The notes below the pieces were generated by a model. It saw only the letters and a list, made by a program, of their open reading frames with translations. It did no database searches and was not told where the DNA came from. DNA of 64,000 nucleotides from contig CAZGTM010000004.1 of assembly GCA_964528595.1 (NCBI GenBank), positions 1 to 64,000 of the forward strand, read 5' to 3'. Below are positions 34,260-42,144 of this stretch, one piece after another. The position numbers were made by a program, and so were the translations under genes. Every line of letters begins with the position of its first letter. Positions within the stretch are counted from its first letter, which is position 1. This stretch comes from CAYFKJ01 sp964528595 (lineage in GTDB: Bacteria; Pseudomonadota; Alphaproteobacteria; UBA2966).

Positions 34260-35078
34260 TTGGTCCGGTTTCAAAACGTTGGATTGAGATACGGTCTCGG
34301 GCCGGAGGTCTTGCGTGACGTGACTTTTCACCTGGCGCCGGGCTCGTATCACTTTCTTTCGGGGCCCAGCGGCGCCGGTAAATCATCGCTGCTCAAGCTC
34401 ATGTACCTGGGTCTGCGGCCGTCGCGGGGCGCTATTGCCATGTTCAACCAGGACATCGGCACTATCGACCGCCGCGAATTGCCCAGCTTGCGCCGCCGCG
34501 TCGGGGTGGTTTTCCAGGACTTCAGGCTGCTCGACCATTTGACGACGCTGGACAATGTCGCCCTGCCACTGCGCCTGGCCGGCGCCAAGGAAGGTACGGT
34601 GCGCGATCACGTGGCCGAGCTGCTGACCTGGGTGGGCCTCGGCAATCACATCGACACCCGCCCGCCGACGCTGTCGGACGGCGAAAAACAACGCGTCGCC
34701 ATCGCCCGCGCCGTGATCGGCCGGCCCAGCCTGTTGCTGGCGGACGAGCCCACCGGCAGCATCGACCTCGACCAGGGACTGCGCATCCTTCACCTCTTCG
34801 AACAGCTCAATAAGATCGGTACGACCGTGGTTATCGCGACCCACGACCGCGCCCTGATCGACCGCTTCCGCCATCCCGTTCTGCAACTGGAAAAAGGCCG
34901 GCTTTCCGTCGACCACAGCCCCGCCGAGAACGCCATCCGCAAGGCCGGCGCAACGGTCGTCGACGCCGCGCGCAAAGCCAAGGCGATCGCCGCCAGTGAG
35001 GGCCGCGGGGAAACGGCAACGGCGGCTCCGGTACGTCCACGCTCGGACGCCAAGCGACGCCCCAGAGGAGGCGGCTGA
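34260..35078 (+). CDS. ftsE: Cell division ATP-binding protein FtsE
   Basis: A 272-residue ABC ATPase that, with FtsX, links the division septum to peptidoglycan hydrolases. Walker A is at 35-42 (GPSGAGKS), Q-loop Q86, and Walker B with E163 (LLLADEP). The ABC signature at 138-142 reads LSDGE in place of LSGGE, a change worth noting. The start is TTG at 34260-34262 after an AGAGG site; no better ATG is near. A C-terminal tail of about 45 residues, rich in Ala, Arg and Lys, extends beyond E. coli FtsE. ftsX starts one base after its stop. Confidence 0.94.
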   Translation: MVRFQNVGLRYGLGPEVLRDVTFHLAPGSYHFLSGPSGAGKSSLLKLMYLGLRPSRGAIAMFNQDIGTIDRRELPSLRRRVGVVFQDFRLLDHLTTLDNVALPLRLAGAKEGTVRDHVAELLTWVGLGNHIDTRPPTLSDGEKQRVAIARAVIGRPSLLLADEPTGSIDLDQGLRILHLFEQLNKIGTTVVIATHDRALIDRFRHPVLQLEKGRLSVDHSPAENAIRKAGATVVDAARKAKAIAASEGRGETATAAPVRPRSDAKRRPRGGG

Positions 35079-35079
35079 G

Positions 35080-35967
35080 ATGGTCCGCCGGCGCTCTGAT
35101 CTACCCCTGGAAAAGGACGGCTCGGGCCGCTTCCTGCCCTGGCTGATCGCCCTGATGGTCTATCTCGCCTGCCTGTCGCTGGCCGGATCCATCACCTTGA
35201 GCGACGCCTCGGAACGCTGGCGCGTCGGTCTAACGGGCACCCTGACGGTCCAAATCGCAGCGCCGGAAGGGGCCGCCGAGGGGGAAGATGCCTTAGCCGT
35301 GTCGGCCGCCCTTGATGTACTGCGCGCCACGCCCGGTATCGAAACTGCCCGGAAGATGCCGCGCGACGAAGTGGTGGCCCTGATCGAACCTTGGCTGGGC
35401 CGGGGCAACGTCGCCCGCGACCTCCCCGTGCCGACCTTGATCGACGTCACGCTGACACCCACCGCGGAGATCGATACCATCGGCCTGGCGATCCAGCTGG
35501 AGCGGGCGGCGCCCGGCGCCCGGCTCGACGATCACAAAGTTTGGATCGGGCGGCTGGCGCGCCTCAGCGCCACGGTCGGCGCCATCGCCACCGCCATCGT
35601 CGGCCTGATTGCCGCCGCCGCTGCCGCGACCGTCGTATTCGCCACGCGAACAGGACTGGCGGTCCACCAGAGCGTCATCGAGGTACTGCACATCATCGGC
35701 GCGCGCGACAGCTATATCGCCCGCCAGTTTCAGGGCCACGCCATGTCGCTGGCCTTGCGCGGCGGTCTTCTGGGCCTCATTCTCGCCGGCCTGACCCTCG
35801 GCCTGCTGGGCGGACTGGCAGGCCAACTGGAAGGCCCCCTGCTGCCCCAGCTGACGCTCACGCCGGTGCTCTGGGGCGGTCTCGCCGCCCTGCCCCTGGG
35901 CGCAGCCATCATTGCCACCGTGACCGCCCGGCTGACGGTCCTGCAAGCGCTCAGGCGCATGCCCTGA
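35080..35967 (+). CDS. ftsX: Cell division protein FtsX
   Basis: A 295-residue permease-like partner of FtsE. An N-terminal helix (about residues 17-38) is followed by a periplasmic domain of roughly 110 residues and then three more helices (about 165-190, 220-245, 262-285), the standard FtsX layout. The cytoplasmic segment ATRTGLAVHQSVIEVLHIIGA matches the family. The ATG at 35080 overlaps nothing but lies one base after ftsE, with AGAGGAGG upstream. Coupled translation with ftsE is expected. Confidence 0.94.
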   Translation: MVRRRSDLPLEKDGSGRFLPWLIALMVYLACLSLAGSITLSDASERWRVGLTGTLTVQIAAPEGAAEGEDALAVSAALDVLRATPGIETARKMPRDEVVALIEPWLGRGNVARDLPVPTLIDVTLTPTAEIDTIGLAIQLERAAPGARLDDHKVWIGRLARLSATVGAIATAIVGLIAAAAAATVVFATRTGLAVHQSVIEVLHIIGARDSYIARQFQGHAMSLALRGGLLGLILAGLTLGLLGGLAGQLEGPLLPQLTLTPVLWGGLAALPLGAAIIATVTARLTVLQALRRMP

Positions 35968-36011
35968 GGTGACGGTGCCGCGATGACCTCCCCCCGCCCG
36001 GCGGACGCCCA

Positions 36012-36563
36012 ATGACCAAGCTCGTACTGCTCGACCGCGACGGCGTGATTAACCGCGACCGCCCTGATTCGGTAAAGAATCCGGACGAATTCATCATGAT
36101 CGAGGGCGCCGCCGAAGCGATTTCTCGCCTCAACGATGCCGGCCGGCGGGTCGCCGTAGTGACCAACCAGTCGATCGTCGGCCGCGGCGTCATCGACCAG
36201 GCCATGCTCGACCGCATCCACGAAAAAATGATGGCCGCCCTGGCCGGCGCCGGCGCCCGCATTGACAGGCTTTACGTCTGTCCCGATGCGCCTTCGGCGG
36301 CGACGGAGCGGCGCAAGCCGGGGCCGGGCATGTTGCAAGAGGCCCTTTCCGATTTCCGTGCCCGGGCGGCGGAAACGCCGATGATCGGCGATGCCCTGCG
36401 CGACCTCGAAGCCGCCGCGGCCGCCGGCTGCCCGCGCATTCTGGTCCGCACGGGCAAAGGCAAGGACACCCAAGCCCAAGGCCTGCCCAACGTGGTGTTG
36501 CCGGTCGCCGTCCACGCCGATTTGGCGTCGGCTGTTGCTGCCCTGCTGGGAACAGGCGAATGA
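36012..36563 (+). CDS. HAD-IIIA family hydrolase (GmhB-like)
   Basis: A 183-residue HAD phosphatase. Motif I is LLDRDGVIN with D8 and D10; VVTNQS is motif II; RRKPGPGM supplies the motif III lysine; and PMIGDALRDLEAAAAAGC is motif IV. The layout is that of heptose-1,7-bisphosphate phosphatase GmhB or the HisB N-domain. The zinc loop of GmhB (C-x-H ... C-x-C) is degenerate: only one Cys remains, in VCPDAPSAATERRKPG. A heptose role is therefore uncertain. It lies 44 bp after ftsX and overlaps ydcF by 4 bp. Confidence 0.85.
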   Translation: MTKLVLLDRDGVINRDRPDSVKNPDEFIMIEGAAEAISRLNDAGRRVAVVTNQSIVGRGVIDQAMLDRIHEKMMAALAGAGARIDRLYVCPDAPSAATERRKPGPGMLQEALSDFRARAAETPMIGDALRDLEAAAAAGCPRILVRTGKGKDTQAQGLPNVVLPVAVHADLASAVAALLGTGE

Positions 36564-37144
36564 AACTGATCGGGTTCCTGGTGGTCGCGCTCGCCCTTAT
36601 GTGGACCGGTGGATTGATCTGGTTCGTCGGCACCCTGCCGTTGAAGGTTACGGACAACCGCAGCCGCACCGATGGCATCGTGATCCTGACCGGCGGCAGC
36701 GAGCGTATCGCGGCCGGTATCGAATTGCTGGCCAAGGGCCGAGCCCGAAAGCTCCTGATCAGCGGCGTCCACCATCGCACCAACGAAGCCGTTCTGGTGG
36801 ATCTTTCGAAGCAATCGCCGGACCTGTTCAAGTGTTGCATCGAACTTGGCCGCCAAGCCGCCGATACCGTCGGAAATGCTGTGGAAACGGCGGCCTGGGC
36901 AAAGCGCGAAACCATCGCCAGCCTGCGTCTGGTCACCTCGGCCTACCATATGCCGCGCAGTCTGGTCGAATTCCGCAAGGCGCTGCCTGATGTCCGCTTG
37001 GTCGCCCATCCCGTTTTTACGAAGTACGTCATTCTAGAAGGATGGTGGCGGTTTCCCGGAACGGCCTCGTTCCTGGCATGGGAATACAATAAATACCTCG
37101 TCAGCCTGGTGCGCTGGCGCCTGATCGACGACATCGCTTCATGA
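36560..37144 (+). CDS. YdcF/SanA/ElyC family protein (DUF218)
   Basis: A 194-residue membrane-anchored DUF218 protein. An N-terminal helix (LIGFLVVALALMWTGGLIWF) is followed by the domain with DGIVILTGGSERIAAGIELL, KLLISGVHH, then NAVETAAW and LVTSAYHMPRSLVEF. The histidine of SAYHMPRS and the DxxVVLTGG-like strand define the family. Members act at the envelope; ElyC affects peptidoglycan precursor use. Its start overlaps the HAD gene stop and its stop overlaps plsC (both ATGA-type), so the three are coupled. Confidence 0.9.
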   Translation: MKLIGFLVVALALMWTGGLIWFVGTLPLKVTDNRSRTDGIVILTGGSERIAAGIELLAKGRARKLLISGVHHRTNEAVLVDLSKQSPDLFKCCIELGRQAADTVGNAVETAAWAKRETIASLRLVTSAYHMPRSLVEFRKALPDVRLVAHPVFTKYVILEGWWRFPGTASFLAWEYNKYLVSLVRWRLIDDIAS

Positions 37145-37872
37145 TTCACCTTCGCTCGCTCGCCTTTGTCGCGCTATTCTTGGGCTGGACCCTACTCATG
37201 TGTCTGGCCTGGCTGCCGGCCATCGCCGGCCCGCGGATCTGGACGCCCCGGGGGCAAACCATTTGGGCTCGTGGGGTTCTGTGGCTGCTGCGGACGGTGG
37301 TCGGGATCGGTTATGAAATCCGTGGCCGGGAAAACCTGCCCGAGGGCGCCTGCGTGATTGCCGCCAAGCACCAATCGGCCTGGGACACCATCGTCTGGCA
37401 CCTTTTTGTCGACGATCCCGCCATCGTCATGAAAAAGGAACTGCTGCTGATCCCGCTTTACGGCTGGTACTCCAAGAAGGCCTGCATGATCCCGGTCGAC
37501 CGCAAGGCCGGCGCCGCGGCGCTCAAGGCCATGCTGCGGGCGGCCGAGGCGGCCGCGTCGCACGGCCGCCCGTTGATCATTTTTCCCGAGGGCACCCGCA
37601 GCGCACCCGGCAAGCGCATCCCCTACCAGCCGGGCGCTGCGGCGCTCTACCGCCACCTCGGCCTGCCGGTGGTGCCGGTGGCCGTCAATTCGGGGCTGCG
37701 CTGGCCCAAGACCACCTATCTCAAGACGCCGGGCACCATCGTCCTGGAATACCTTGCGCCCATCGCCCCAGGACTGGACAAACGGGCCTTCATGGCGGAA
37801 CTGGAGAACCGCATCGAAACCGCTTCGGAGCGGCTACTTGTGGATAACTCCGGGGATAACTCCGGGACATAG
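37141..37872 (+). CDS. plsC: 1-Acyl-sn-glycerol-3-phosphate acyltransferase
   Basis: A 243-residue acyltransferase that makes phosphatidic acid from lysophosphatidic acid. The HX4D catalytic box is H77-D82 (KHQSAWDTI), followed by MIPVDRKAG and the FPEGTRS phosphate-binding motif near residue 146. An N-terminal membrane helix is present. The last codons contain a 12-bp tandem duplication that repeats Asp-Asn-Ser-Gly. The gene overlaps ydcF by 4 bp. DnaA boxes begin inside its 3' end. Confidence 0.93.
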   Translation: MIHLRSLAFVALFLGWTLLMCLAWLPAIAGPRIWTPRGQTIWARGVLWLLRTVVGIGYEIRGRENLPEGACVIAAKHQSAWDTIVWHLFVDDPAIVMKKELLLIPLYGWYSKKACMIPVDRKAGAAALKAMLRAAEAAASHGRPLIIFPEGTRSAPGKRIPYQPGAAALYRHLGLPVVPVAVNSGLRWPKTTYLKTPGTIVLEYLAPIAPGLDKRAFMAELENRIETASERLLVDNSGDNSGT

Positions 37873-37904
37873 TTATCCACAGGCACTTGTTCTGCTGTGG
37901 ATAA
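37839..37904. promoter_or_regulatory. Three perfect DnaA boxes upstream of nrdJ
   Basis: TTATCCACA occurs at 37873-37881 on the plus strand and as its complement TGTGGATAA at 37839-37847 and 37896-37904. All three are perfect 9-mers within 66 bp. A weaker match TGTGGAAAC is at 37959-37967, and an AT-rich stretch lies at 37915-37950. The boxes sit 78-143 bp before the -35 hexamer of nrdJ. DnaA control of a ribonucleotide reductase gene has precedent in E. coli nrdAB. An origin-like role is the alternative. Confidence 0.65.
37842..37865. repeat. 12-bp perfect tandem duplication in plsC end
   Basis: GGATAACTCCGG occurs twice head to tail. In the plsC frame this repeats Asp-Asn-Ser-Gly, so it changed the protein without a frameshift. 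The first unit contains part of a DnaA box and the second a degenerate copy of it. Confidence 0.8.
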
Positions 37905-37981
37905 CCTTGATAATTCCGTTTTACCATTTAATATTAATAACTTACCTAAGCCATCGGGTGTGGAAACATAATAGGAACATC

Positions 37982-38010
37982 TTGACCTGGCCGGCGCTTA
38001 CGCCTATCCT
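37982..38010 (+). promoter_or_regulatory. Sigma-70-type promoter of nrdJ
   Basis: TTGACC (37982-37987) and TATCCT (38005-38010) with 17-bp spacing. The expected transcript start near 38017 leaves a leader of about 40 nt, too short for a cobalamin riboswitch. Confidence 0.55.
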
Positions 38011-38057
38011 GTAAGGCTTACGAAGTTCTCTGAAAATCGACATTGCAGGTTTCGGAA

Positions 38058-40397
38058 ATGACCACCATTGCGCCGATTTCCCAGCAAATCTGGGATATGA
38101 AATACCGCCTGAAAGATCCGGGTGGGGCGCCTGTCGACGGCTCGATCGAGGATACCTGGAACCGCGTCGCGGCGGCCCTGGCCGAAGCGGAAACGGACGC
38201 CGCCGCCTGGACCGCCGAATTTACCGAAGCCCTGCGCGATTTCCGTTTCCTGCCGGCCGGCCGCATCATCGCCGGCGCCGGAACCGGCCGCGACGTTACC
38301 CTGTTCAACTGTTTCGTCATGGGCACTGTGCCCGACGACATGGGCGGCATTTTCGATGGCTTGAAGGAAGCCGCCCTGACGATGCAGCAGGGCGGCGGCA
38401 TCGGTTACGATTTTTCCACGCTCAGGCCCAAGGGCGCGGTGGTCAAGGGCGTCGGCGCCGATGCCTCGGGCCCGCTGACCTTCATGGACGTCTGGGACGC
38501 CATGTGCCGCACGATCATGAGCGCCGGCCACCGCCGCGGCGCCATGATGGCGACCTTGCGCTGCGACCATCCCGACATCGAGGACTTCATCGCCGCCAAG
38601 CGCGAGCCCAACCGTCTGCGTATGTTCAACCTGTCGGTCCTGGCGACCGACGACTTCATGGCTGCGGTAAAGGCCGACCAGCCCTGGGAATTGAAGTTCG
38701 ACGGCACGGTCTACAAGTCCGTGCGGGCCCGCGAGTTGTGGGACGACATCATGCGGGCGACCTATGCCTATGCCGAACCGGGCGTCATCTTCATCGACCG
38801 CATCAATCGGCGCAACAATCTGCATTACGCCGAGACCATCGCCGCCACCAACCCCTGTGGCGAACAACCCTTGCCGCCCTACGGCGCCTGCCTGCTAGGC
38901 TCCGTCAATCTGGCCAAGCTGGTGACCCGGCCGTTCGAGGCCGATGCAGCGCTGGATATCGCAGTACTGGAGAAACTGGTCCACACGGCGGTGCGCATGC
39001 TGGACAACGCCATCGACGTCTCGCGCTTCCCCCTCGACCAGCAGCGCCACGAGGCCCAGTCCAAGCGCCGCATCGGATTAGGGATTACGGGCCTCGCCGA
39101 TGCCCTGATCATGTGCGGCGCGCGCTACGGCAGCGACGCCGGCGTCGCCCTGACCGAAACCTGGATGAAAGCCTTCTCGCGGGCCGCCTATCTTGCCTCG
39201 ATCGAGCTCGCCCGTGAAAAGGGCGCCTTCCCGCTGTTCGATGCCGCCAAGTACCTGGCCGGCGAAACGGTCAGGGAACTGGACGACGACGTGCGCTCGG
39301 CCATCGCCGAACACGGCATCCGCAATGCCCTGGTGACGTCCGTGGCGCCCACCGGCACGATTTCGCTGTTCGCCGACAATATTTCCTCGGGCCTGGAACC
39401 GGTTTTCAGCTTCAGCTATGCCCGCAACGTGCTGATGCCCGACGGCAGCCGGCGCGAGGAACAGGTGAGCGATCACGCCTATCGCTTGTTCCGCCAGCTC
39501 AAGGGCGAGAATGCCGTCCTGACGGACGCCTTCGTCGACGCCCAGAGCCTGGGCCCCTCGGACCACGTGCGCATGCAGGCGGCGGTGCAGAAGTACATCG
39601 ACAGCGCCGTCTCCAAGACCATCAACGTGCCCGAGGACATCGACTTCGAGGCCTTCAAGAACGTCTACGTCGAAGCCTTTGAGTCCGGCTGCAAGGGCTT
39701 GACGACCTACCGGCCCAACGAGGTCACGGGCGCAGTGCTGGAGGTCAAGGAAGACGCGGAAGAGGCCCAACTCGCGTTGGTCGAACCGGAATTGCCGCTC
39801 GATAAACCGCAAGCCAAGCCGAAAGATCCGTTCGACGCCGGCGGCGTCATCTACATGACCAAGCCGCTCGACAGGCCGGGCGAGCTCGACGGCAAGACCT
39901 ACAAGGTGCGCTGGCCCGACAGCGACCACGCGCTCTATATCACCATCAACGACGTGCTGGTCGACGGCCGGGTGCGGCCCTTCGAGGTCTTCATCAATTC
40001 CAAGAACACCGAGCACTACGCCTGGACCGTGGCCCTGACCCGCATGATCTCGGCGGTTTTCCGCCGGGGCGGCGACATCAGTTTCGTGGTCGAGGAACTG
40101 AAGGCGGTGTTCGACCCGCGCGGCGGCCAATGGATGAGCGGCCGTTACGTGCCGTCCCTGCTGGCGGCCATCGGCGACGTCATCGAAGAGCACCTGATCG
40201 GCATCGGCTACCTGGCCAGCCCGGACGGCTTCGGCGATACGGAGGGCGAAGAAATCCCCCTCGCGGTTAACGCCGGCGAAGCCCCCGAAGGCGGCAAACT
40301 CCCCTTCCGCCAGTGCCCCCGCTGCGGTCAACCCGGCCTCGTCAAACTGGAAGGCTGCGACACCTGCACCAGTTGCGGCTATTCCAAGTGTGGGTGA
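38058..40397 (+). CDS. nrdJ: Adenosylcobalamin-dependent ribonucleoside-diphosphate reductase
   Basis: A 779-residue class II ribonucleotide reductase that makes deoxynucleotides with coenzyme B12 and needs no oxygen. Catalytic residues are C85 (LFNCFVMG, one of the redox pair) and N265-x-C267-x-E269 in NPCGEQ. TSVAPTGTISLFADNISSGLEP follows near residue 430. The C-terminus is a cysteine-rich tail with CPRCGQPG and CTSCGYSKCG, expected to relay reduction from thioredoxin. The ATG at 38058 is preferred over a TTG at 38043. It has its own promoter and DnaA boxes upstream. No nrdR gene or class I enzyme is in the window. Confidence 0.95.
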   Translation: MTTIAPISQQIWDMKYRLKDPGGAPVDGSIEDTWNRVAAALAEAETDAAAWTAEFTEALRDFRFLPAGRIIAGAGTGRDVTLFNCFVMGTVPDDMGGIFDGLKEAALTMQQGGGIGYDFSTLRPKGAVVKGVGADASGPLTFMDVWDAMCRTIMSAGHRRGAMMATLRCDHPDIEDFIAAKREPNRLRMFNLSVLATDDFMAAVKADQPWELKFDGTVYKSVRARELWDDIMRATYAYAEPGVIFIDRINRRNNLHYAETIAATNPCGEQPLPPYGACLLGSVNLAKLVTRPFEADAALDIAVLEKLVHTAVRMLDNAIDVSRFPLDQQRHEAQSKRRIGLGITGLADALIMCGARYGSDAGVALTETWMKAFSRAAYLASIELAREKGAFPLFDAAKYLAGETVRELDDDVRSAIAEHGIRNALVTSVAPTGTISLFADNISSGLEPVFSFSYARNVLMPDGSRREEQVSDHAYRLFRQLKGENAVLTDAFVDAQSLGPSDHVRMQAAVQKYIDSAVSKTINVPEDIDFEAFKNVYVEAFESGCKGLTTYRPNEVTGAVLEVKEDAEEAQLALVEPELPLDKPQAKPKDPFDAGGVIYMTKPLDRPGELDGKTYKVRWPDSDHALYITINDVLVDGRVRPFEVFINSKNTEHYAWTVALTRMISAVFRRGGDISFVVEELKAVFDPRGGQWMSGRYVPSLLAAIGDVIEEHLIGIGYLASPDGFGDTEGEEIPLAVNAGEAPEGGKLPFRQCPRCGQPGLVKLEGCDTCTSCGYSKCG

Positions 40398-40409
40398 AAT
40401 AACCACCAT

Positions 40410-40525
40410 GTCATTCCCGCGAAGGCGGGAATCCATGCCGTTACATCTTTTTTGGGCACTCCGTCACGCAATTTGACCACTCAGGCATGGATTCCGGACA
40501 TTTGCTGCGCAAATTCCGGAATGAC
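40410..40525. repeat. Dispersed palindromic repeat, copy 2
   Basis: It opens GTCATTCCCGCGAAGGCGGG and closes with GGAATGAC; total 116 bp. The left arm carries an internal CCCGCGAAGGCGGG hairpin, and the right part has ATGGATTCCGGAC and CCGGAATGAC. It fills the gap between convergent nrdJ and the chaC-like gene. Confidence 0.7.
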
Positions 40526-40531
40526 GATTAT

Positions 40532-41098
40532 CTAGGGGGTAGCCCTCACCGCATCCAGCAGCGCATGCAGGCCGCTGTCGCGGATGCCGAGCTCGTCGAG
40601 GTGTTCGATGGTGGCGGTGAAATAGTCGATGCACTTGCCGCTGGGGCCGATGCCCTGGCGGATTAGGCGGATCTGTTCGTCGAAGGGAAGAGCGCCGGCG
40701 TACTGCACGTGATTGCGTTCAGTGACGAAGCAGACGGCGGTGATGGTGCGGCCGCCCCCCAGATGAACGTCGTGAAGCCTGGGTTTGTAGACGCCTGAGA
40801 TCATTTCGCGGTCATGCAGGTAATCGACGACTTCCTCGGCGTCTCTACGCAAGACCCGCAGCACGCGGCCCCGGCAGCTGCCGCCGGCGTCAAGGCCCAT
40901 GACCAGGCCGGGACGTTCTTCCGTACCCCGGTGGTGCCAGGAATAGACACACGGCGTCCTGTGATAGCCGTAGAGCCTGGCGTCCAGTATTTCGCCGTGA
41001 GGAAAGTCGGGCCGCCACATCAGCGAACCGTAGGCGAAAATCCAGAGATCGCCGCGAACGGCGTCGATTTCGGCCAGGACCTTTTCGCGCCAAGCCAC
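40532..41098 (-). CDS. ChaC-like gamma-glutamylcyclotransferase
   Basis: A 188-residue member of the ChaC family, which degrades glutathione to 5-oxoproline and Cys-Gly. The substrate loop YGSLMW is at 23-28, preceded by WIFA. The catalytic glutamate is E61 in RGTEERPGLVMGLD. The later VDYLHDREMISGVYKP matches the family. Length is standard. It is followed by, and transcribed 4 bp after, a DMT transporter gene on the same strand. Confidence 0.93.
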   Translation of the reverse strand: MAWREKVLAEIDAVRGDLWIFAYGSLMWRPDFPHGEILDARLYGYHRTPCVYSWHHRGTEERPGLVMGLDAGGSCRGRVLRVLRRDAEEVVDYLHDREMISGVYKPRLHDVHLGGGRTITAVCFVTERNHVQYAGALPFDEQIRLIRQGIGPSGKCIDYFTATIEHLDELGIRDSGLHALLDAVRATP

Positions 41099-41102
41099 CG
41101 GC

Positions 41103-42026
41103 CTATCCCCCCCGTTTAAGGTTGACGTTGACCAGGGCGACGCCGAACACCGCCACCGCCATGCCGCCCAGCGCCACGGCGTCGAGCGTCTCGCCGAACA
41201 GGAAGTAGGCGATCAGCGCGGTCGACGGCGGCACCATGTAGAACAGGCTGGCGACGGGCGCGGCCTCGCCGCGCCGGATCAGCAGGAACAACAGGCTGAT
41301 GGCGCCCAAAGACATGATGATGCAAAGCCAGAACATGGCGAATATGAACTCCCCGCTCCACACGACGACCTTGGTCTCGATGGCCGCCGCCAAAGCCATC
41401 AGGGCAACCGCGGATGTGATGAACTGGATGGCCGAGCCCGAACGTAGATCGAGGTCGGGGCAGTATTTCTTCTGGTAAAGCGTCCCGGCGGTGATGCCGA
41501 ACAGGGCGACGACCGAGAGGCTCATGCCGAACGGCGTGCCTGCGCCGAGGCCCAGCTTGTTCCAGACCACCATGGCGACGCCAGCAAGCCCCAGCGAAAA
41601 GCCGATCCATTGCTGCCGACTGATGCGTTCACCCAGGAACGGGCCCGCGGCGATGGCCGTGAACAGCGGCTGGATGCCGACGATCAGGGCCGAAACGCCG
41701 GCCGGCACGCCCAACGATATGGAGGTGAAAACGCCGCCCAGATAAAAGCCCTGCAGCAGTAACCCACTGATCGCGATGTGGGTAATCACCTTGATGTCGC
41801 GCGGCCAGGGTGCGTTCGTAGCAAGGGCGAACAGCACCAGCAGCACCGAGACGATCATGAAACGCAGCGCCAGGAAGGTCAGGGGCTCGGCATAGGGCAG
41901 GCCGAATTTGGCGCCGATGAAGCCGGTGCTCCAGAGGAACACGAAAAGCGCCGGCATGGCGGCGATCCAGATGTTCCTTTTAAGGGGGGCGGAACCGGCG
42001 GCCGGTTCCGTGTCTTCATGCGCCAT
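41103..42026 (-). CDS. DMT-family (EamA) transporter
   Basis: A 307-residue transporter with about ten membrane helices forming two EamA repeats (roughly residues 20-150 and 165-300). The first helix FVFLWSTGFIGAKFGLPYAEP and the second-repeat SLFYMVPPSTALIAYFLFGE are typical. The substrate is not predictable; amino-acid or metabolite export is common in this family. It is the first gene of a two-gene unit with chaC and is divergent from the DUF2125 gene. Confidence 0.88.
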   Translation of the reverse strand: MAHEDTEPAAGSAPLKRNIWIAAMPALFVFLWSTGFIGAKFGLPYAEPLTFLALRFMIVSVLLVLFALATNAPWPRDIKVITHIAISGLLLQGFYLGGVFTSISLGVPAGVSALIVGIQPLFTAIAAGPFLGERISRQQWIGFSLGLAGVAMVVWNKLGLGAGTPFGMSLSVVALFGITAGTLYQKKYCPDLDLRSGSAIQFITSAVALMALAAAIETKVVVWSGEFIFAMFWLCIIMSLGAISLLFLLIRRGEAAPVASLFYMVPPSTALIAYFLFGETLDAVALGGMAVAVFGVALVNVNLKRGG

Positions 42027-42144
42027 CGATGGCTGTCCAAGCTGTTGACAAAACGGGTGGGTAACTCATTTGTAAGAACTGGCGGGTATAATATGCCCGG
42101 GCCGTTGCCGCAAGGATGCCCGCAAATACGGACCTCACCGACCG

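Noticed and set aside
33527..34318. Plus-strand open frame opposite the DUF3426 gene, ending inside ftsE
   Set aside because: Low-complexity Ser/Gly/Pro mirror of acidic and proline repeats on the other strand; it would overlap the start of ftsE.
37842..37865. Short tandem repeat as a possible CRISPR or satellite
   Set aside because: Only two adjacent 12-bp units without spacers; it is a simple in-frame duplication in plsC.
37839..37967. Chromosomal replication origin
   Set aside because: DnaA boxes and an AT-rich stretch are present, but there are few boxes, none of the usual origin-flanking genes is nearby, and the boxes sit at a ribonucleotide reductase promoter. Kept only as an alternative in the findings.
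37873..38057. Cobalamin riboswitch ahead of nrdJ
   Set aside because: No B12-box sequence seen, and the predicted transcript start leaves only about 40 nt of leader.
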